Of a stretch of 64,000 nucleotides of DNA, positions 48,298 through 60,443 are shown piece by piece; within the stretch, counting starts at the first letter, position 1, and every line of letters starts with the position of its first letter. Location of the stretch: assembly GCF_037392515.1 (NCBI RefSeq), contig NC_090285.1, positions 5,273,501-5,337,500 of the forward strand. Direction: 5' to 3'. The DNA is from Haliotis asinina. Its lineage: Eukaryota; Mollusca; Gastropoda; Lepetellida; Haliotidae. Both the position numbers and the translations under genes were made by a program. The notes under the pieces were generated by a model. The model had not been told where the DNA came from and searched no databases. It was given only the letters and a program-made list of their open reading frames with translations.

Positions 48298-50356
48298 GGG
48301 CTGCGTTTCACAAAAACCTCCTAAATTTAGGAGGTCGTAGCCCATACAACATTGTTCACGACCTTCTCCCTACCTTCTTTACGACCGTTTCCCAAGGACG
48401 TCATATCCATGTCGTACCACTTGGTCCTATGTTCCATGTCGTACCACTTGGTCCTCCATCCATGTCGTACCACGGGTCCTACATCCATGTTGTACCACGG
48501 GTCCTACATCCATGTCGTACCACGGGGTCCTCTATCCATGTCGTACCACGGGGTCCAACATCCATGTCGTACCACGGGGTCCTACATCCATGTCGTACCA
48601 CGGGGTCCAACATCCATGTCGTACCACGGGGTCCTACATCCATGTCGTACCACGGGGTCCTCTATCCATGTCGTACCACTTGGTCCTCCATCCATGTCGT
48701 ACCACGGGTCCTACATCCATGTTGTACCACGGGTCCTACATCCATGTCGTACCACGGGGTCCTCTATCCATGTCGTACCACGGGGTCCAACATCCATGTC
48801 GCACCACGGGGTCCTACATCCATGTCGTACCACGGGGTCCAACATCCATGTCGTACCACGGGGTCCTACATCCATGTCGTACCACGGGGTCCAACATCCA
48901 TGTCGTACCACGGGGTCCAACATCCATGTCGTACCACGGGGTCCAACATCCATGTCGTACCACGGGGTCCTACATCCATGTCGTACATCGTGTAAGAGGT
49001 ACTTTGTTGCATAGCAACGCATACAACGAGACACAGTTTCAATATCAATGCAAATGTCACCCTTTTAAATGAAAGTAGAGGCTATCTCATCGTAATAATT
49101 GGACTCTCTCACTAAATTACAAGATAAAATGTATAAATCATTTCCATTAATATTATCCGATTGTCCAAATTAACCGCTGTACATTAACCTGTTCATATAA
49201 AACTGCAGCATTAGTCCCAATGCAATGAATATTGTACAACAGGGGAACTGAAGTACATGCCGTTATGACTGCGTTTGATCTACTAACCCTTGTGTAAAGG
49301 TTTAAATATGATGGTCCGCTACTCTGAATGTGTCCACTCCTTTCGTAAGTTTTATTCAATCAACCAAAACCTTTCAAAGAATACAAACGTATACATGTAG
49401 ATCTAGTCACACGAACACCTAAGTGCGCTTTCCGCCATATTTCCGCCATAGATGGATCTCGTTTCGCGAAGGCCGGTATTGAGACGCCTATTGCATCACG
49501 AATATTCCATAGTCAGATGCGACAAATGCAACACTGAATTCCCCATAAACGTCAGTGTGATATTACATGTGGTCTTTGCCACCAATACCAACAGTCTAGA
49601 TAAAATCAAACGAAACATATTGGGTGTGAAACCAAAAGTTGCCCTAGTTTGAAAGGTAAACAAACAAAAATTCCGATTTTACAGTGTGTGGCACTTTATA
49701 AAAATATCCAACATCCAACCGGCTATTCATTGTTTTGAATGGCTAAATACATTTATGTATGGAAAGAGTATCATAGCAGGAAGAGTTTAAATGCAAAGAT
49801 TTGACCTTCATAAGCCATTGTCAAAATTTCCGTGCAGTGTGACGCCATAACAGAACCAAAATCACACAGAACAGCAATGTTTATAAGCAGAATTTCTGGC
49901 TTCTTCTGTTACTTGCAATGAAAACGATGACAACATACAACAACACACATATTGTCAGATAATGATGCTGTGAATCAGGATTTTGTGTTGTGTCCAAAAT
50001 GGTGGGTCGCTAACGTTCTGCACAGTTAGAAAACAACATGCCTGGGAAATCTATATTTCCATATCATCTCAGAATCATCGAGCACGTTCGACCTGTCTCA
50101 AAATTCCTCAAACTTTATCAGTTAGCGTGTTTTACTCACTTGCAGTACCATAATCGTTGACGCCATCTTTGTACTAGTCGTGTTTACGACCTCCTAGAGC
50201 ATTTACGACAGGTCAATCGAGGTCCTAAGTTTTAGGGTGTTTACGACACAGAGTAAATGTACGAGGTCTTTGTGAAACGGGGTGAAAATTTAAGAGGTAG
50301 TCTACGACCTGCTTTACGAGGTCGGACCGGTAAGAGGGCTTTGTGAAACGGGTCCC
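48298..50356. mobile_element. 2-kb segment bounded by inverted MITE-type ends
   Basis: The left end GGGCTGCGTTTCACAAA (48298-48314) is inverted at the right end as TTTGTGAAACGGGTCCC (50340-50356). CTGG directly adjoins both ends. Subterminal stretches on both sides are rich in acgacc/ggtcgt words, typical of the fold-back MITE family. A second internal end (tttgtgaaacgggg) lies at 50269-50282. The interior holds the 26-bp minisatellite and about 1.1 kb of unrecognised sequence with no transposase. It could be one enlarged element or two elements of which only the outer ends survive. Confidence 0.5.
48403..48990. repeat. 26-bp minisatellite, about 23 units
   Basis: The core catgtcgtaccacggggtcc recurs every 25-26 bases, with variable joints (tacatc, aacatc, tctatc). 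A 9-unit block repeats at a spacing of 232 bases (48447 onward and 48679 onward, both led by cttggtcctcc), so there is a higher-order duplication. Because 26 is not a multiple of three and the unit has no stop, three plus-strand frames and part of the minus strand stay open for 180-236 codons. These readings are by-products, not genes. Confidence 0.93.
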
Positions 50357-50611
50357 TGGTTAGTGTTAAGCGGAATACAAAATTCATTATTAAAACGTGT
50401 GGTTAATTAATACAGAACGATTAAAAGTTGTCAAAAAGTCGTCTGTTTTACTCTTGCCCGCTAACGAAATCCCAGACAGGTTACGTAACTCTGTCGCCAG
50501 AGCACAGCAGCGAACCGCAGTGACATCATTTGAGGAAGGATTTTCAGTTAGTTGTATATAAAATATGTAAAAATCTCGTCAGTTTGCTGATTTCCCGACG
50601 TCAAAAAATAC

Positions 50612-50790
50612 ATGCCGAATCGTTGTGTTGCCGCCAAATGCTCTCAGGTGTAAGGTGATGTCGTCACCATCCCCCGATTTCCACCGGACTCCTCAGTTCG
50701 TGCAAATAGTTGTTTGCGAGGGAGAAGCGAGCGTTGCCGAAGTCTGTACGTATTAAAGCGGGTGGTTCGACACCTGCCTCGCTTCTAAGA
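50612..50790 (+). pseudogene. possible THAP-domain N-terminus relic 2
   Basis: ATG-led MPNRCVAAKCSQV, stop, then GDVVTIPRFPPDSSVRANS in the same frame. The CxxxC start and RFPPD…R element fit the first half of a THAP finger. Not followed by the AVPTIF-type end. It is broken and could be gene debris or transposon debris. Confidence 0.35.
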
Positions 50791-50804
50791 TAGAAGATGC
50801 TATT

Positions 50805-51330
50805 ATGATTTGTTTTCATCGAGTTAAAAAAATCAAAACTACTAACTAGTTGTAGAAAATGATAGATGACCAAAAGGATTTTGCATGACACAACTTGTGA
50901 CATAATGTTTTTTCATCGGAAACGAGGTTGTGGTCGAACTGACAATTATATTTTAACTACTATCCCACTTGAGACCCACTGTGTTTCCAGGCGTGAAATT
51001 GTTATATATAACCAATGGCGTGTAAGAGCCTATTGTCCATCAATTAAATACATATTTTATTACCAGTAGAAAGTAGTTTAGATTTTGTAACTCGGGGAAC
51101 ACAATCCTGAATAGCATTTATTCTCAGACTAGTGCATGTTCGCGACAGGGCGCCACCATTTTATGAAGTCCTTGCGTCACGGTCTAGAGTCACTTTATGG
51201 TTTGTTTTCATCAAGTTAAAAGATTAAAAATACTTCCTACTCGTAGTTAAATATATTAAATAGGTTGACCCGTCCTGTTTTTGAATCATGACCAAAAAGT
51301 GCGTTGCATGACACCGCTTGTAACAGCACT
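50805..51330. repeat. two diverged direct repeats (about 110 and 130 bp)
   Basis: 50805-50915 and 51195-51330 share tttgttttcatc-aagttaaa, tactaactagttgta-like, and atgaccaaaa…gcatgacaccgcttgta-like wording. Possibly two copies of an unnamed repeat; family not recognised. Confidence 0.5.
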
Positions 51331-53464
51331 GCAAGAACGATTTATAACCAATATGATGACGAGCGATTTTGACAGGATCGTCCATGAAAACAAGTAGTTG
51401 TATCTCAGAAAATAAGCAAAGCAGGTGACGGGATTAAATGGCAGTAGATTTCGAAAACATAGAGCTTTCATTTTTCAAAACAACTGTTACGATTGCAGGT
51501 TTAGACAAATCTAGAAACAAGATGATCTACCCTCGGAAATGTCCAGGAAGACTACAGCAACCCACATAGGTATACGTCACATTACGTAACGGATGCGCGC
51601 CCCTTGATTGGTTGAAATTTCGTTCGCAGGAGAGATTTGTGCTGTGTAGTCAACAAAGGTATATTTGAGGTAATTACATGTCGAAACGTGTGGTTTTATT
51701 GACGGGGTTTCGTTTATAACGATGTCAATACATGATTTATGTACTTGTATCCCCTAGAGTATATGTGATCTTTAAAGTACCTGGAAACAAGAGCCATCAA
51801 GTAACAAGTAGAAAAGACTTTGGTTGTATCTCCTTCGTACTGGCTAACTTCGCAAGTAGCGTACTACCACGCATTAGACGCATAGTAAATATAAGTGTAC
51901 TCTAAACAGATGTGTGAGACTTAAACGGAACACCCTGTTCCATGGGTACCAATAGAATCGTACTGACATCGGTCTTTATTTATGTCATTATGAATACTAA
52001 CGTTTTCTGCTATTTTGTTATTCATATGTACTCATAGAATGTGCATGTTGCAAATCAAAGTGGGTTGAAGTAAAGGATAAAATACTCCATATGATCAGAG
52101 TTTGGCCGGAAAAGGCGCGTTTACAAATGCTTTACAATATTGTCATAGTGTCTACTTCAGGACAGCCATGTCCAAATATTTCTACAGACCAAAATCTATG
52201 TAGCCAGGCTATATGATATTTAGTTATTATTATTCAATCTGCAATCTTGATCTTTATCACTGGCGCAGAGTACATTGTTTTGTCAGGTACCTTGTTTACC
52301 TTTGTCACTTCCATTAATTGTTGTATATGACATTTATGGCCTTTATTGGTCATCCCCCTTGGTTGTGACTGTCATCACATCAACTTACAACGAAGTGCTA
52401 TTGTTGTTCTATCTGTCCATTGTTGAATCTTTGCCTGTCTATTGTTGATGAAAACTGTATATATGTATGTTCATGTCTATACTGCACGTGAAATGTGAGT
52501 GTGGGTCCGACATTCCGACTGTCTGTGTAGGGACGACCGCGAGCAGGATTATGCCGCTCGCAGGAAAGGCCCTGAGATTGAGCTGGAAGTTCGCTCACCA
52601 CATTCATGTATTCTTCTTTCTCATGTCTTGTGACAGCTAAAGAAGTTTGAAGAACCAAACTATGCCTTCGTCTTCATCAACTGTTTCATTTATCTTCGTC
52701 AGTATAACGTTCATCAAAATCATGAGCTAATTCCCCACGAGCCGAATACTACAAGTCCCCCCCTCCCTCCTCCCCCCGCGTTGACAATATAGCTATCTTG
52801 TTAATGAAGTAACTATGGACGACGAAGACATCAATTCATTTATTCTTTCAGTGTCATGTTTCTGTACCGAAGTTCATAACTTTGTGAAACAGGTGGACGG
52901 TGGTTGAGAGTGAAAAGAATGGTTACTTAGACCAAATTAGTAAGAGGTCACAATCAAGAATGTATCCCGGAAAGATATCCCAATCAGATTTTGAGATCTT
53001 CCTACTGCCGCATATGCACCACAGTCGTTGATGTCACAGTACTGGGCAGATTTTAGCGATCACATAAGTTAAGAACAGGTCAGGTAAACTGGCTAGAACA
53101 AGGTGTTTGTCAGCCTAAAGAACATATTAGGGCAGAACAGAGTAAAATCAGCACAACTTAATACGCGTAATGCACAAATGATCACACTAACAAGGTTTTG
53201 GTTCTCTTCAATTAATGGAATATGTCAGGTTTGTTCGGTTGGTTCCAGAAGACACGCTCTACGTTGGCAGCTCTCCATTTCGACATTGGTGGTTTCAGTA
53301 TGCAGCAGACTCTTTGTCTTCGGACATTTCCTGAAAACAGAAAAACGTAACATTAGGAATATACAACTTTTATACTATCATACAGTTGGAATATAAAATG
53401 CAACCAGGATTGTATAACATCACCAAAATATATATAGGAGCAAGCTACCAGACTCCAAGTGTGC

Positions 53465-53740
53465 TGACCCGTGAAGGTCCCGGGGTAGAATAGGCCTTCA
53501 CCAACCCATGCTTGCCATAAACGGCGACTATGCTTGTCGTAAGAGGCGACTAACGGGATCGGGTGGTCAGGCTTGCTGACTTGGTTAACACATGTCATCG
53601 GTTCCCAATTGCGCAGATCGATGTTCATTTTGCTGATTACTGGATTGCCTGGTCCAGACTTGATTATTTACAGACCGCCGCCATATAGCTGGAATATTGC
53701 TGAGTGCGGCATAAAACTAAACTCACCCACTCACTCACTC
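53465..53740 (-). repeat. abalone-type SINE, full-length body, inverted
   Basis: From cccgtgaaggtcccgggg through gtaagaggcgactaacggga, ggttcccaattgcgcagatc, gaccgccgccatatagctgg to the (cact)n end near 53740. The most complete copy in the window and the best reference for the others. Confidence 0.92.
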
Positions 53741-54659
53741 TAAGTGTGCTAAGGATAAAGTTGTAGAAGATGCAGAACCCATCCATCGAAACAGAGATAT
53801 CCCGGTGCACAATTCTCCCAGTGCCTCAGTTTCATGACGAAGTGGCACAATCATACGGACGATATGCATGATATCATTTCAAACGTGCTTGGGTGTATTT
53901 CCCATCATTTTCCCATTGTTATGACTAAGAACAGGCAAAGAACTGGTTTTCATAGCCTACAGTTGGATACGGTGACAGGTTGGCAGTGTAGGACTTACAA
54001 TCTGGATGTGTCCTGGATATCATCAGCTGGTGCAATCGTACTGTACTTTCATCCTCATTTACATTTATGTACGAAAACCTTGACGTACAAGATTGAAGCC
54101 TACGCGGAGCAGAAGATCACTGACCAATTGGTGTCGTCAATCAATGTATCGAAAAGACAATACAGAACGAACAAAAAGTGAGTGAGTTACAGTTCATCGT
54201 CACAATTTCATATTTCAGCCATATCGCAAGAAACTGAAATATAGACATAGTGATTAATGGTATATTATCACTGTAACAAAAATGGAACCAGCATACATCT
54301 CTAAAATAGGACTGCAAATGAGGACAATGCAATAAAAAAGAAGGCTGAGGATCGCCAGTAACTGAAACTAGACCATGGAGACATACCTGCAGAGACCCTA
54401 GCTGAATTTATATCATCCCTTCTGCCATTGACGTCTTTACTGATATTAAGCCACAATAAAACAACAAATATTCGACGAATAAAAGCTGTGTAGAGCTAAA
54501 CTGACTCGTGAAGTTTTGGTACTTACGTACCCTCTGAGGAGGACATTGTCAATCATTTTACAGTGCTTTAACCCCTTCGAGGATACAACCACTAACCATC
54601 GCAGTTGCTGTTTCCGTCTACCGATTATAAAAAAACATCTATATATTGACAAAACATAT

Positions 54660-55661
54660 CGTTCAAAATTGATAAATTAGCCCTATTTCTTTTAAAAACT
54701 CGATGATTAAACGGTTATGAACCCTACTAAAAAGATCCTTTACAGTTTTAACAGTGAAATAGTTACCCCTTGGGATGGAAAAGTCAATACATTCAAGCAG
54801 GACATGCTTGACCGTGACTCTCATCACGAGGGATAGAAAACGTAGGTTCCTCACCTTTTAACAGGTCTCCGGTACTATATCGCATATGGCCAATGCGACA
54901 TCGTCGCAAAATGACCTCTTAAAATCTTGACAACCTCCGGAGATATAACTGATATAGGGTTTTATTTCATGTAATTTATTTATACCTATTTGGATGTCCA
55001 ACTTCTTTTGCGGATCTCGGATATCTGCTCTAATTACAGCTTTACAATCAGAGTATGGATAAGAAGTGGTGTCACAGATTTGTTGAGTGCTACCTTAGCA
55101 GTAGAATCGGCCATTGTGTTAGCAGATATTCCAACACGGCTGGGTAACCAACAGAGACGATGTCGCATTGGGCAGTGGCAAGATCGTTATACAATTCAAT
55201 AATTTCTATTAAAAGTGGACATTTACAAGACAGATTTCAATAGCCTGAATGCATGAAAGAGAATCAGAAAAGATTATATACTGTTTACAGTTACGATTTT
55301 TTAACATATATGTAAGAGCTGTTAATATGGCATTAGCGTCTGTGAAAATAGAGTTGTTATTGGGCACTCGAGAATATATCGTTCTAAATCCAATGACAGT
55401 GGCACAAGCAACTGCGCCACCATCCTTGGGTCCATCTGTAAACAAGGATTTGTATGTACTATATTTACTTTTTAACTGATTATAATCTTGTTTATATTGT
55501 AAGACGTTTGTTTCCGATTTTAGATCAACTTCTGGCCTAACCAACCGCCAAGGAGGAGAAGAAAGAAATCGCGTAGGGGGATGTAGTCCCCAGCTACCGG
55601 CAGCAGAAATGAATGATTTAATTCTGTACAAATAAGGCGTAACAAGAAATGACTTCAGCAA
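54660..55661 (-). mobile_element. fossil LINE 3' part with RNase H, I-clade (Nimb-like)
   Basis: A minus-strand frame at 55209-55661 reads LFTDGPKDGGAVACATVIG, then DANAILTALTYML and IIFSDSLSCIQAIE, the D-E-D pattern of a retrotransposon RNase H. Further along (54854 to 54663) comes VKHVLLECIDF and VKTVKDLFSRV, ending FLKEIGLIYQF, which I recall as the usual C-terminal ending of I/Nimb LINEs. The frames are interrupted between these parts, and the upstream reverse transcriptase is not seen. Confidence 0.65.
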
Positions 55662-55734
55662 ACAGGTCCTACTGCCGATACTGTGACCCTCCCAGGCAGT
55701 TATTCACTGGTACTTACTTGGATGAGTGGCTTGG

Positions 55735-56045
55735 TTGGCAGCACGGCGGCAAACCACAACGATGCTCGGGTTACTGATTACTGCATTGTCTGGTTCAGAC
55801 TAACGGGATCGGGTGGTCAGGCTCGTTGACCTGGGAATACTTGCACAAAGCGATCTTAGCGCTGCAATGATTGTAACTCCCATTCTTCAACATACGCTTA
55901 CGATAGTCGTAGCTCTAAGATCACTTTGTGCAAGTAGGCCCTGGTTGATACATGTCATCGCGTCCCAATTACGTAGATCGTCGTTCACGAGGTTGATCAC
56001 TAGATTGTCTGGTCCTGACTCGATTATTTACAGATCAAACCCGGT
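55735..56045 (-). repeat. SINE copy interrupted by a MITE
   Basis: ctaacgggatcgggtggtca and gtcaggctcgttgacct at 55801-55832, and tggttgatacatgtcatcg followed by gattgtctggtcctgactcg to about 56045, are the two halves of one inverted SINE. The 109-bp element at 55833-55941 sits between them. Confidence 0.85.
55833..55941. mobile_element. 109-bp fold-back MITE nested in a SINE
   Basis: The ends are inverted repeats: GGGAATACTTGCACAAAGCG on the left and the complement of CTTTGTGCAAGTAGGCCC on the right, extended by gatcttag/ctaagatc. The SINE text on either side (…gacct / tggttgatacatgtcatcg) joins cleanly if the element and one copy of CCTGG are removed, which gives a likely 4-5-bp target duplication. 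Recalled, not searched: similar CGTTTCACAAAGC-type palindromic MITEs are common in mollusc genomes. Confidence 0.75.
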
Positions 56046-56275
56046 TCAGGCAAGAGTATTGCTAGGGGCGGCGATTTTCCTTTTTATGAGAATCATAATG
56101 AGTAATGGGTGGTTCGCAAACACCAGGTGTCCCTGCTGACTTTCAGTGATACATACATCCTTACGATATCCATCTCTGTTAACCCTTTTACTACTATTGG
56201 ATCTCTTAGTGTCTCTCGAGTTGACGTTTTGAAATATGTATAAATATAATCATATATCTTATTCTTAGTTTCATC

Positions 56276-59200
56276 TCACTTTCGCATATTCTTGGCGTCC
56301 TCTATAGTTTCAGGAAGCCTCCTTTTCAATGTCTCTGGTAGGAACAGCGTCAACAGACCCGCGGCAATCGACAGACCTCCGAACACGATGAGAGGCAGCG
56401 CCACCTTCAGGTCACCGCCAAGTAATACACCCTGAAGAATGATATAAACAGACAAAACATGTTTCAATAATCACGTATGACGAAACAAGAACAAGCATTG
56501 TTAGTATACGGATCTGCAGAAGCTCTTGTATTAAATACATTTCCAAACGATGAGACCTTAGAAATGTCCCCACTTCCGATGATAAACAAATCTAGATACA
56601 CTTACAGATAGAATATTGAACAGTGATATACATCGTTAAAACAGATCCAAGGGATCTTGATTATAATATTCAGTAATCATTTCAGGATTCATATATTCAC
56701 ACATTCTCTTCCGACAGAGGTTACTTGTCATATATTCCTACGAACCTCTGTTCTAATACGGCCATATTTCGCGGTTCTCATAAAATGCCCTAGCGGCAAA
56801 AAATGGCAGCATATTTATCTCCCTTTTTTCTGTCCAATCAGAACACCTGTTACATCGACTTAGATTCAACTTGACAAATGCAAGCAATGTGGAGAAACAA
56901 ATATGACATGACTGAGTTCTGTCTAGAAGAAACATTTGAGTATCGCACTCGGGAAGAGATTCTAGTTTTCACGATGCATCCGGAAATTACCGAGATACTT
57001 GCGAACGATCACTTTTGAGACAAAGTCGCTGACTGCACTACTGAAGCTGATTGCCTCCAATCACGTGTCTTGAATACTCGCACCACGAAAGGGTCGTATT
57101 AGAACAGAGGTTACGTAGGAAGATGTGACAAGTAACCACTGTGGGAAGAGAATGATATTCACAGAAACATATATATTCTTACCAGATCTGCAATGTAAGG
57201 GGAGACCATCCCACCGATCCTGGCAAAGAATGAGCTGACTCCCAGACCAGAATTTCGTATAACAGTAGGGAACAACTCTGCTGTGTAAACGTACACAGTG
57301 GCAAATGTTCCTGATGCACCCAACTTACCGAGCATAGCTAGTACGACTGTGACCCAGTCTGAAGCTGGAAAATATATCAAGACCATAGTTTACTTGGGGT
57401 GAAATAACATGTGAACATGTTTCAACTTACAAGAGTTTCCATAAATGAAAACATAAAAAGACTTCGACTTTTGTTCTTAGTTTTGTCATAAAATGAATAA
57501 AAACGAAACAAACACAATCTTCCCGTGTGAGTTAACTTAATATGTCTCTGTCTTCTACTTACATGATTTTCCATAGATGACCGGGAACATTGTACACACA
57601 CAAGCAATTCCGCCCAGGAGAAGACAGCCACACTGTACGAACTTCCTTCCAAGTCGGTCCAGCAGCAACATACAGGTAATATACGACACCAACTCGACAG
57701 TATTGGAAATGGTGAAGTTGATGTAGATGTTGCCACTGAGATTTTGGACGTTCAGGTTCAAGCCATAGTAAGCCAAACTTGCCACAAACCTTTAAGAAAT
57801 GAACATGCGGACAAAAAGGAATTATTGAAATGATCCTCAATTTCCTCGTTTTAAAGACGACCTAATAGCTCAACTGTCGTGATATATTTTCATGATAACT
57901 ACAACATTTACCAAAGACTACTATCTGATGAAGAAAAGGTGTCATTTTCCTTCTATTTACACATTACAGTCAATGTGAATTGCAAATATCAAAAGAAACA
58001 TTTTCTGTCATTACAGCGTCTTTTATATTTTAAATTTGGAAACAGCTAAGATCATCCAAATTTGTTCTGAATTTGCATCACTTGCTTTGCTGTCATTCCC
58101 GGCACATCCCTCTACGAACATCCGTCATCATCACACCTATATTTGAGCACCCATTTCAACTTTGACCATGTTTCACGGGTTGCAACGAGCCGTACGTTAA
58201 CCTCTCACCAGTTGAAGAAGATGATGACTGTGATGAACAACAAGTAGGGCGTTGTGAACATCTGCGTGATCTTTACGGGCTTCTGCTTGTCGTTGATAAG
58301 TGTAATGTTCTCAACAATGTTGTCAGAACATTCAACGCCATTCACATACGCCATCTTCTGCATGATTTTTTGAGCCTCCGGTTTGCGACCACGTGCTATC
58401 AGCCATCGAGGGGATTCAGGCACTAACCTGGGTAACGTGATATTCATTACTTGTTTCAGGAAACTCAACAGAAAGGGTGTCAAGAAAACATTACACAAAC
58501 CATGCTCATTACTCATAATCATTGTTTGCTCAAAAACCATAGATTCGCCACACACACTGCGGAGAGATTTCATTGGAGTTGGTAACAGTGAACTCAGTGA
58601 TCAACACTCAGTGAATGTCATCGTATCTAAGCACATAAATCTGGTGGTCAGGTAAAATTATTTCAGGTAATTATGCCACCTGCAGTTGCCTAACCATTCC
58701 ATTTGTATTGGAAACTATTTAGTATTAGGTACACTTCCGGTCACCCGATTCAAGTTCTTTTATGGTAAATCAGATGGCGTGTTTCACTGATGTTTTGTCT
58801 CCTTTTAAAATTCAATAGAGCATTCCTAATGGTTTTACTCGTTTTTCCTCAGAAAATATTTAAGTATGAAACACGTAACTGCAACATGTTTCGATGAAAT
58901 ACTGCCAGAGCATGACGTGAGTTAGTGTGTAGTGCATACCAATAACAGAGAATGCTGAGAGCTGACGGAAAAGATGTGATGAGCTGAAGATGTTGCCAGT
59001 TTCGGACAAAGTAGGCAATAAGACCCAGGGCAAACTGACTGAAGCACCAGAATATCTCCATGATGATTGCTACAAACACTCTCCTAGAAGGTCCAGTCAG
59101 TTCCAGCACTGAAAGAGAAAACAAAATACATTGTTCATGTTAAAGTTGAATACGTGCCACTAGTCAGATGTTATATTCAACCTAGTGGTCGATAATTATA

Positions 59201-60443
59201 CTTGTTAGCTCCCTAGGTGAGGGTGTGTCCATACATTACCGCGTGGGTTTCCGACACTTGATACTGACTCAGAAAATCAACAAAGTAACAAAAAAGTGGT
59301 AAAATGATATGTTATTCATTCAGAATGACAAATTTTTTAAAAATGATGACAAAATAGGGGTCTATGCATGACTGATGACACCTCGGGATGCATGCGCATT
59401 GTCATTTTCATTACACACAAAACCTCCTCCCATCATTACTTTACTAACCGTGTTTGGACATGTTAATTGAATCAAATACTGATTCTAAAGACAAATGTCT
59501 TGAACATTGGCTCAGCTAACATCTAAAAAGTGAAAAAATAATTAAAATTAAGATGAAACATATGTGGAAAAGTGTCTGGTAGGGTTCAGTATATATTAGG
59601 CATTATATTTTTGTTGAGCCCACAAGCTGTTATGCACACAAATTCTTCTGTGTGCTAGTATTAAAATTATTGGGAACAATAAAACAATAATAATAATGGT
59701 ATGATAAATATGAATAAATATTTACTCAGAACAAGAGTACTTGTGAAGGCAGCTCCACCACACACACACTCCAGTACTCTGAACGCAATGTACACATGCA
59801 CGTTAGGCACAAAAGCCATGCCGATGGTGACAATCGCCTTTGCCACTGAGCTGATCAAGACGAGAGGACGTCGCCCGAATCTGAAGATGAACCGACGCGA
59901 TATTATCGCGTTTGATATGCTATGCTTGTGCACAACGTGTTGAACAAAGCATATATTCATTTGAGAAGCATTTGTACAGCATACAAATTATAGAACTCAT
60001 CAAATCGATTTTCTTTGTTGGAAGTATCCGATATTCATGTTTATTAAAAATGTGTTTTTCATTTGCAGATATAGGAACAATGTAAGTGGCATATGACCAC
60101 GCTTATTTTGTCCTTTGATTAATATTATATTCGGGAAGTCTTAAAGATGCACGATACTAGTTGTTGAGTCCGTTCGATTAAATGGATATAGCTTGATGGT
60201 CTCATCGGCTTTTCAAATATTTAATGTATGTAGATATTTGACCTAAACAGTGCTTGTCCGAGATGTACCACGTATTCATGACAGTGGATATATTGGTGAA
60301 CAGTGTGAAGTACGCCTATTCCATTTGGTATGAACTCACAAGTCTGACAATAATCCCATGACAAGAGCTCCGGCCATCTGCCCAGCAAATCCTGCCATGT
60401 AAGAGTGGGAGCGCAGAACAAGGTCGTCGCAGACTATACTGAA
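56276..60443 (-). CDS. SLC22-type organic ion transporter, copy 3, exons 3-9 (403 aa seen)
   Basis: Exons (minus): 60340..60443, 59726..59880, 58940..59108, 58209..58427, 57563..57789, 57183..57364, 56276..56431. They correspond to exons 3-9 of copies 1 and 2 with the same phases; exons 6 and 7 are each two codons longer. The frame is open to a TGA at 56276-56278. Visible motifs: [23 protein letters not shown] after span 2, [47 protein letters not shown] and [16 protein letters not shown]. All seen introns are GT-AG, including intron 6. Exons 1-2 (N-terminus and extracellular loop) were not found between 60444 and 64000, so they either lie beyond the right edge or are too diverged for me to see. 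Divergence from copies 1/2 is much greater than between those two, so this is an older tandem paralogue. Intron 8 holds a Mutator-like MITE and intron 2 a Tc1 element. Confidence 0.92.
56702..57154. mobile_element. Mutator-like MITE with ~60-bp inverted ends and 9-bp target duplication
   Basis: The left end (56702-56763) and right end (57091-57154) are inverted copies, starting CATTCTCTTCC and running through CCTCTGTTCTAATACG, with about six differences. The 9-mer ATATTCACA flanks both sides (56693-56701 and 57155-57163). Long terminal inverted repeats plus a 9-bp target duplication are typical of the Mutator superfamily. No transposase is present, so it is non-autonomous. It sits in intron 8 of transporter copy 3, about 20 bases from exon 8. 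Confidence 0.85.

Larger units (their letters stand above)
45531..56275. other. spacer between transporter copies 2 and 3
   Basis: 10.7 kb with no supported host gene. 45531-45917 is the duplicated promoter-side region. 45918-48297 shows only short frames and a poly-A/C tract near 47155-47190. Then come the MITE-bounded minisatellite segment, the THAP-like relic, diverged direct repeats, a C-rich run near 52758-52781 (G-quadruplex-capable on the minus strand), a full SINE, an I-clade LINE fossil and the SINE with nested MITE. Confidence 0.55.

Noticed and set aside
48403-48990. CRISPR-like array
   Set aside because: Tandem units abut with no unique spacers, and the context is animal DNA.
48285-49072. 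Long plus-strand frames of 186-236 codons made of repeated MSYHGV/HPCRTTGS/IHVVPRGP
   Set aside because: They are three readings of one 26-bp minisatellite; all three frames are open because the unit lacks stops. No non-repetitive domain or splice context.
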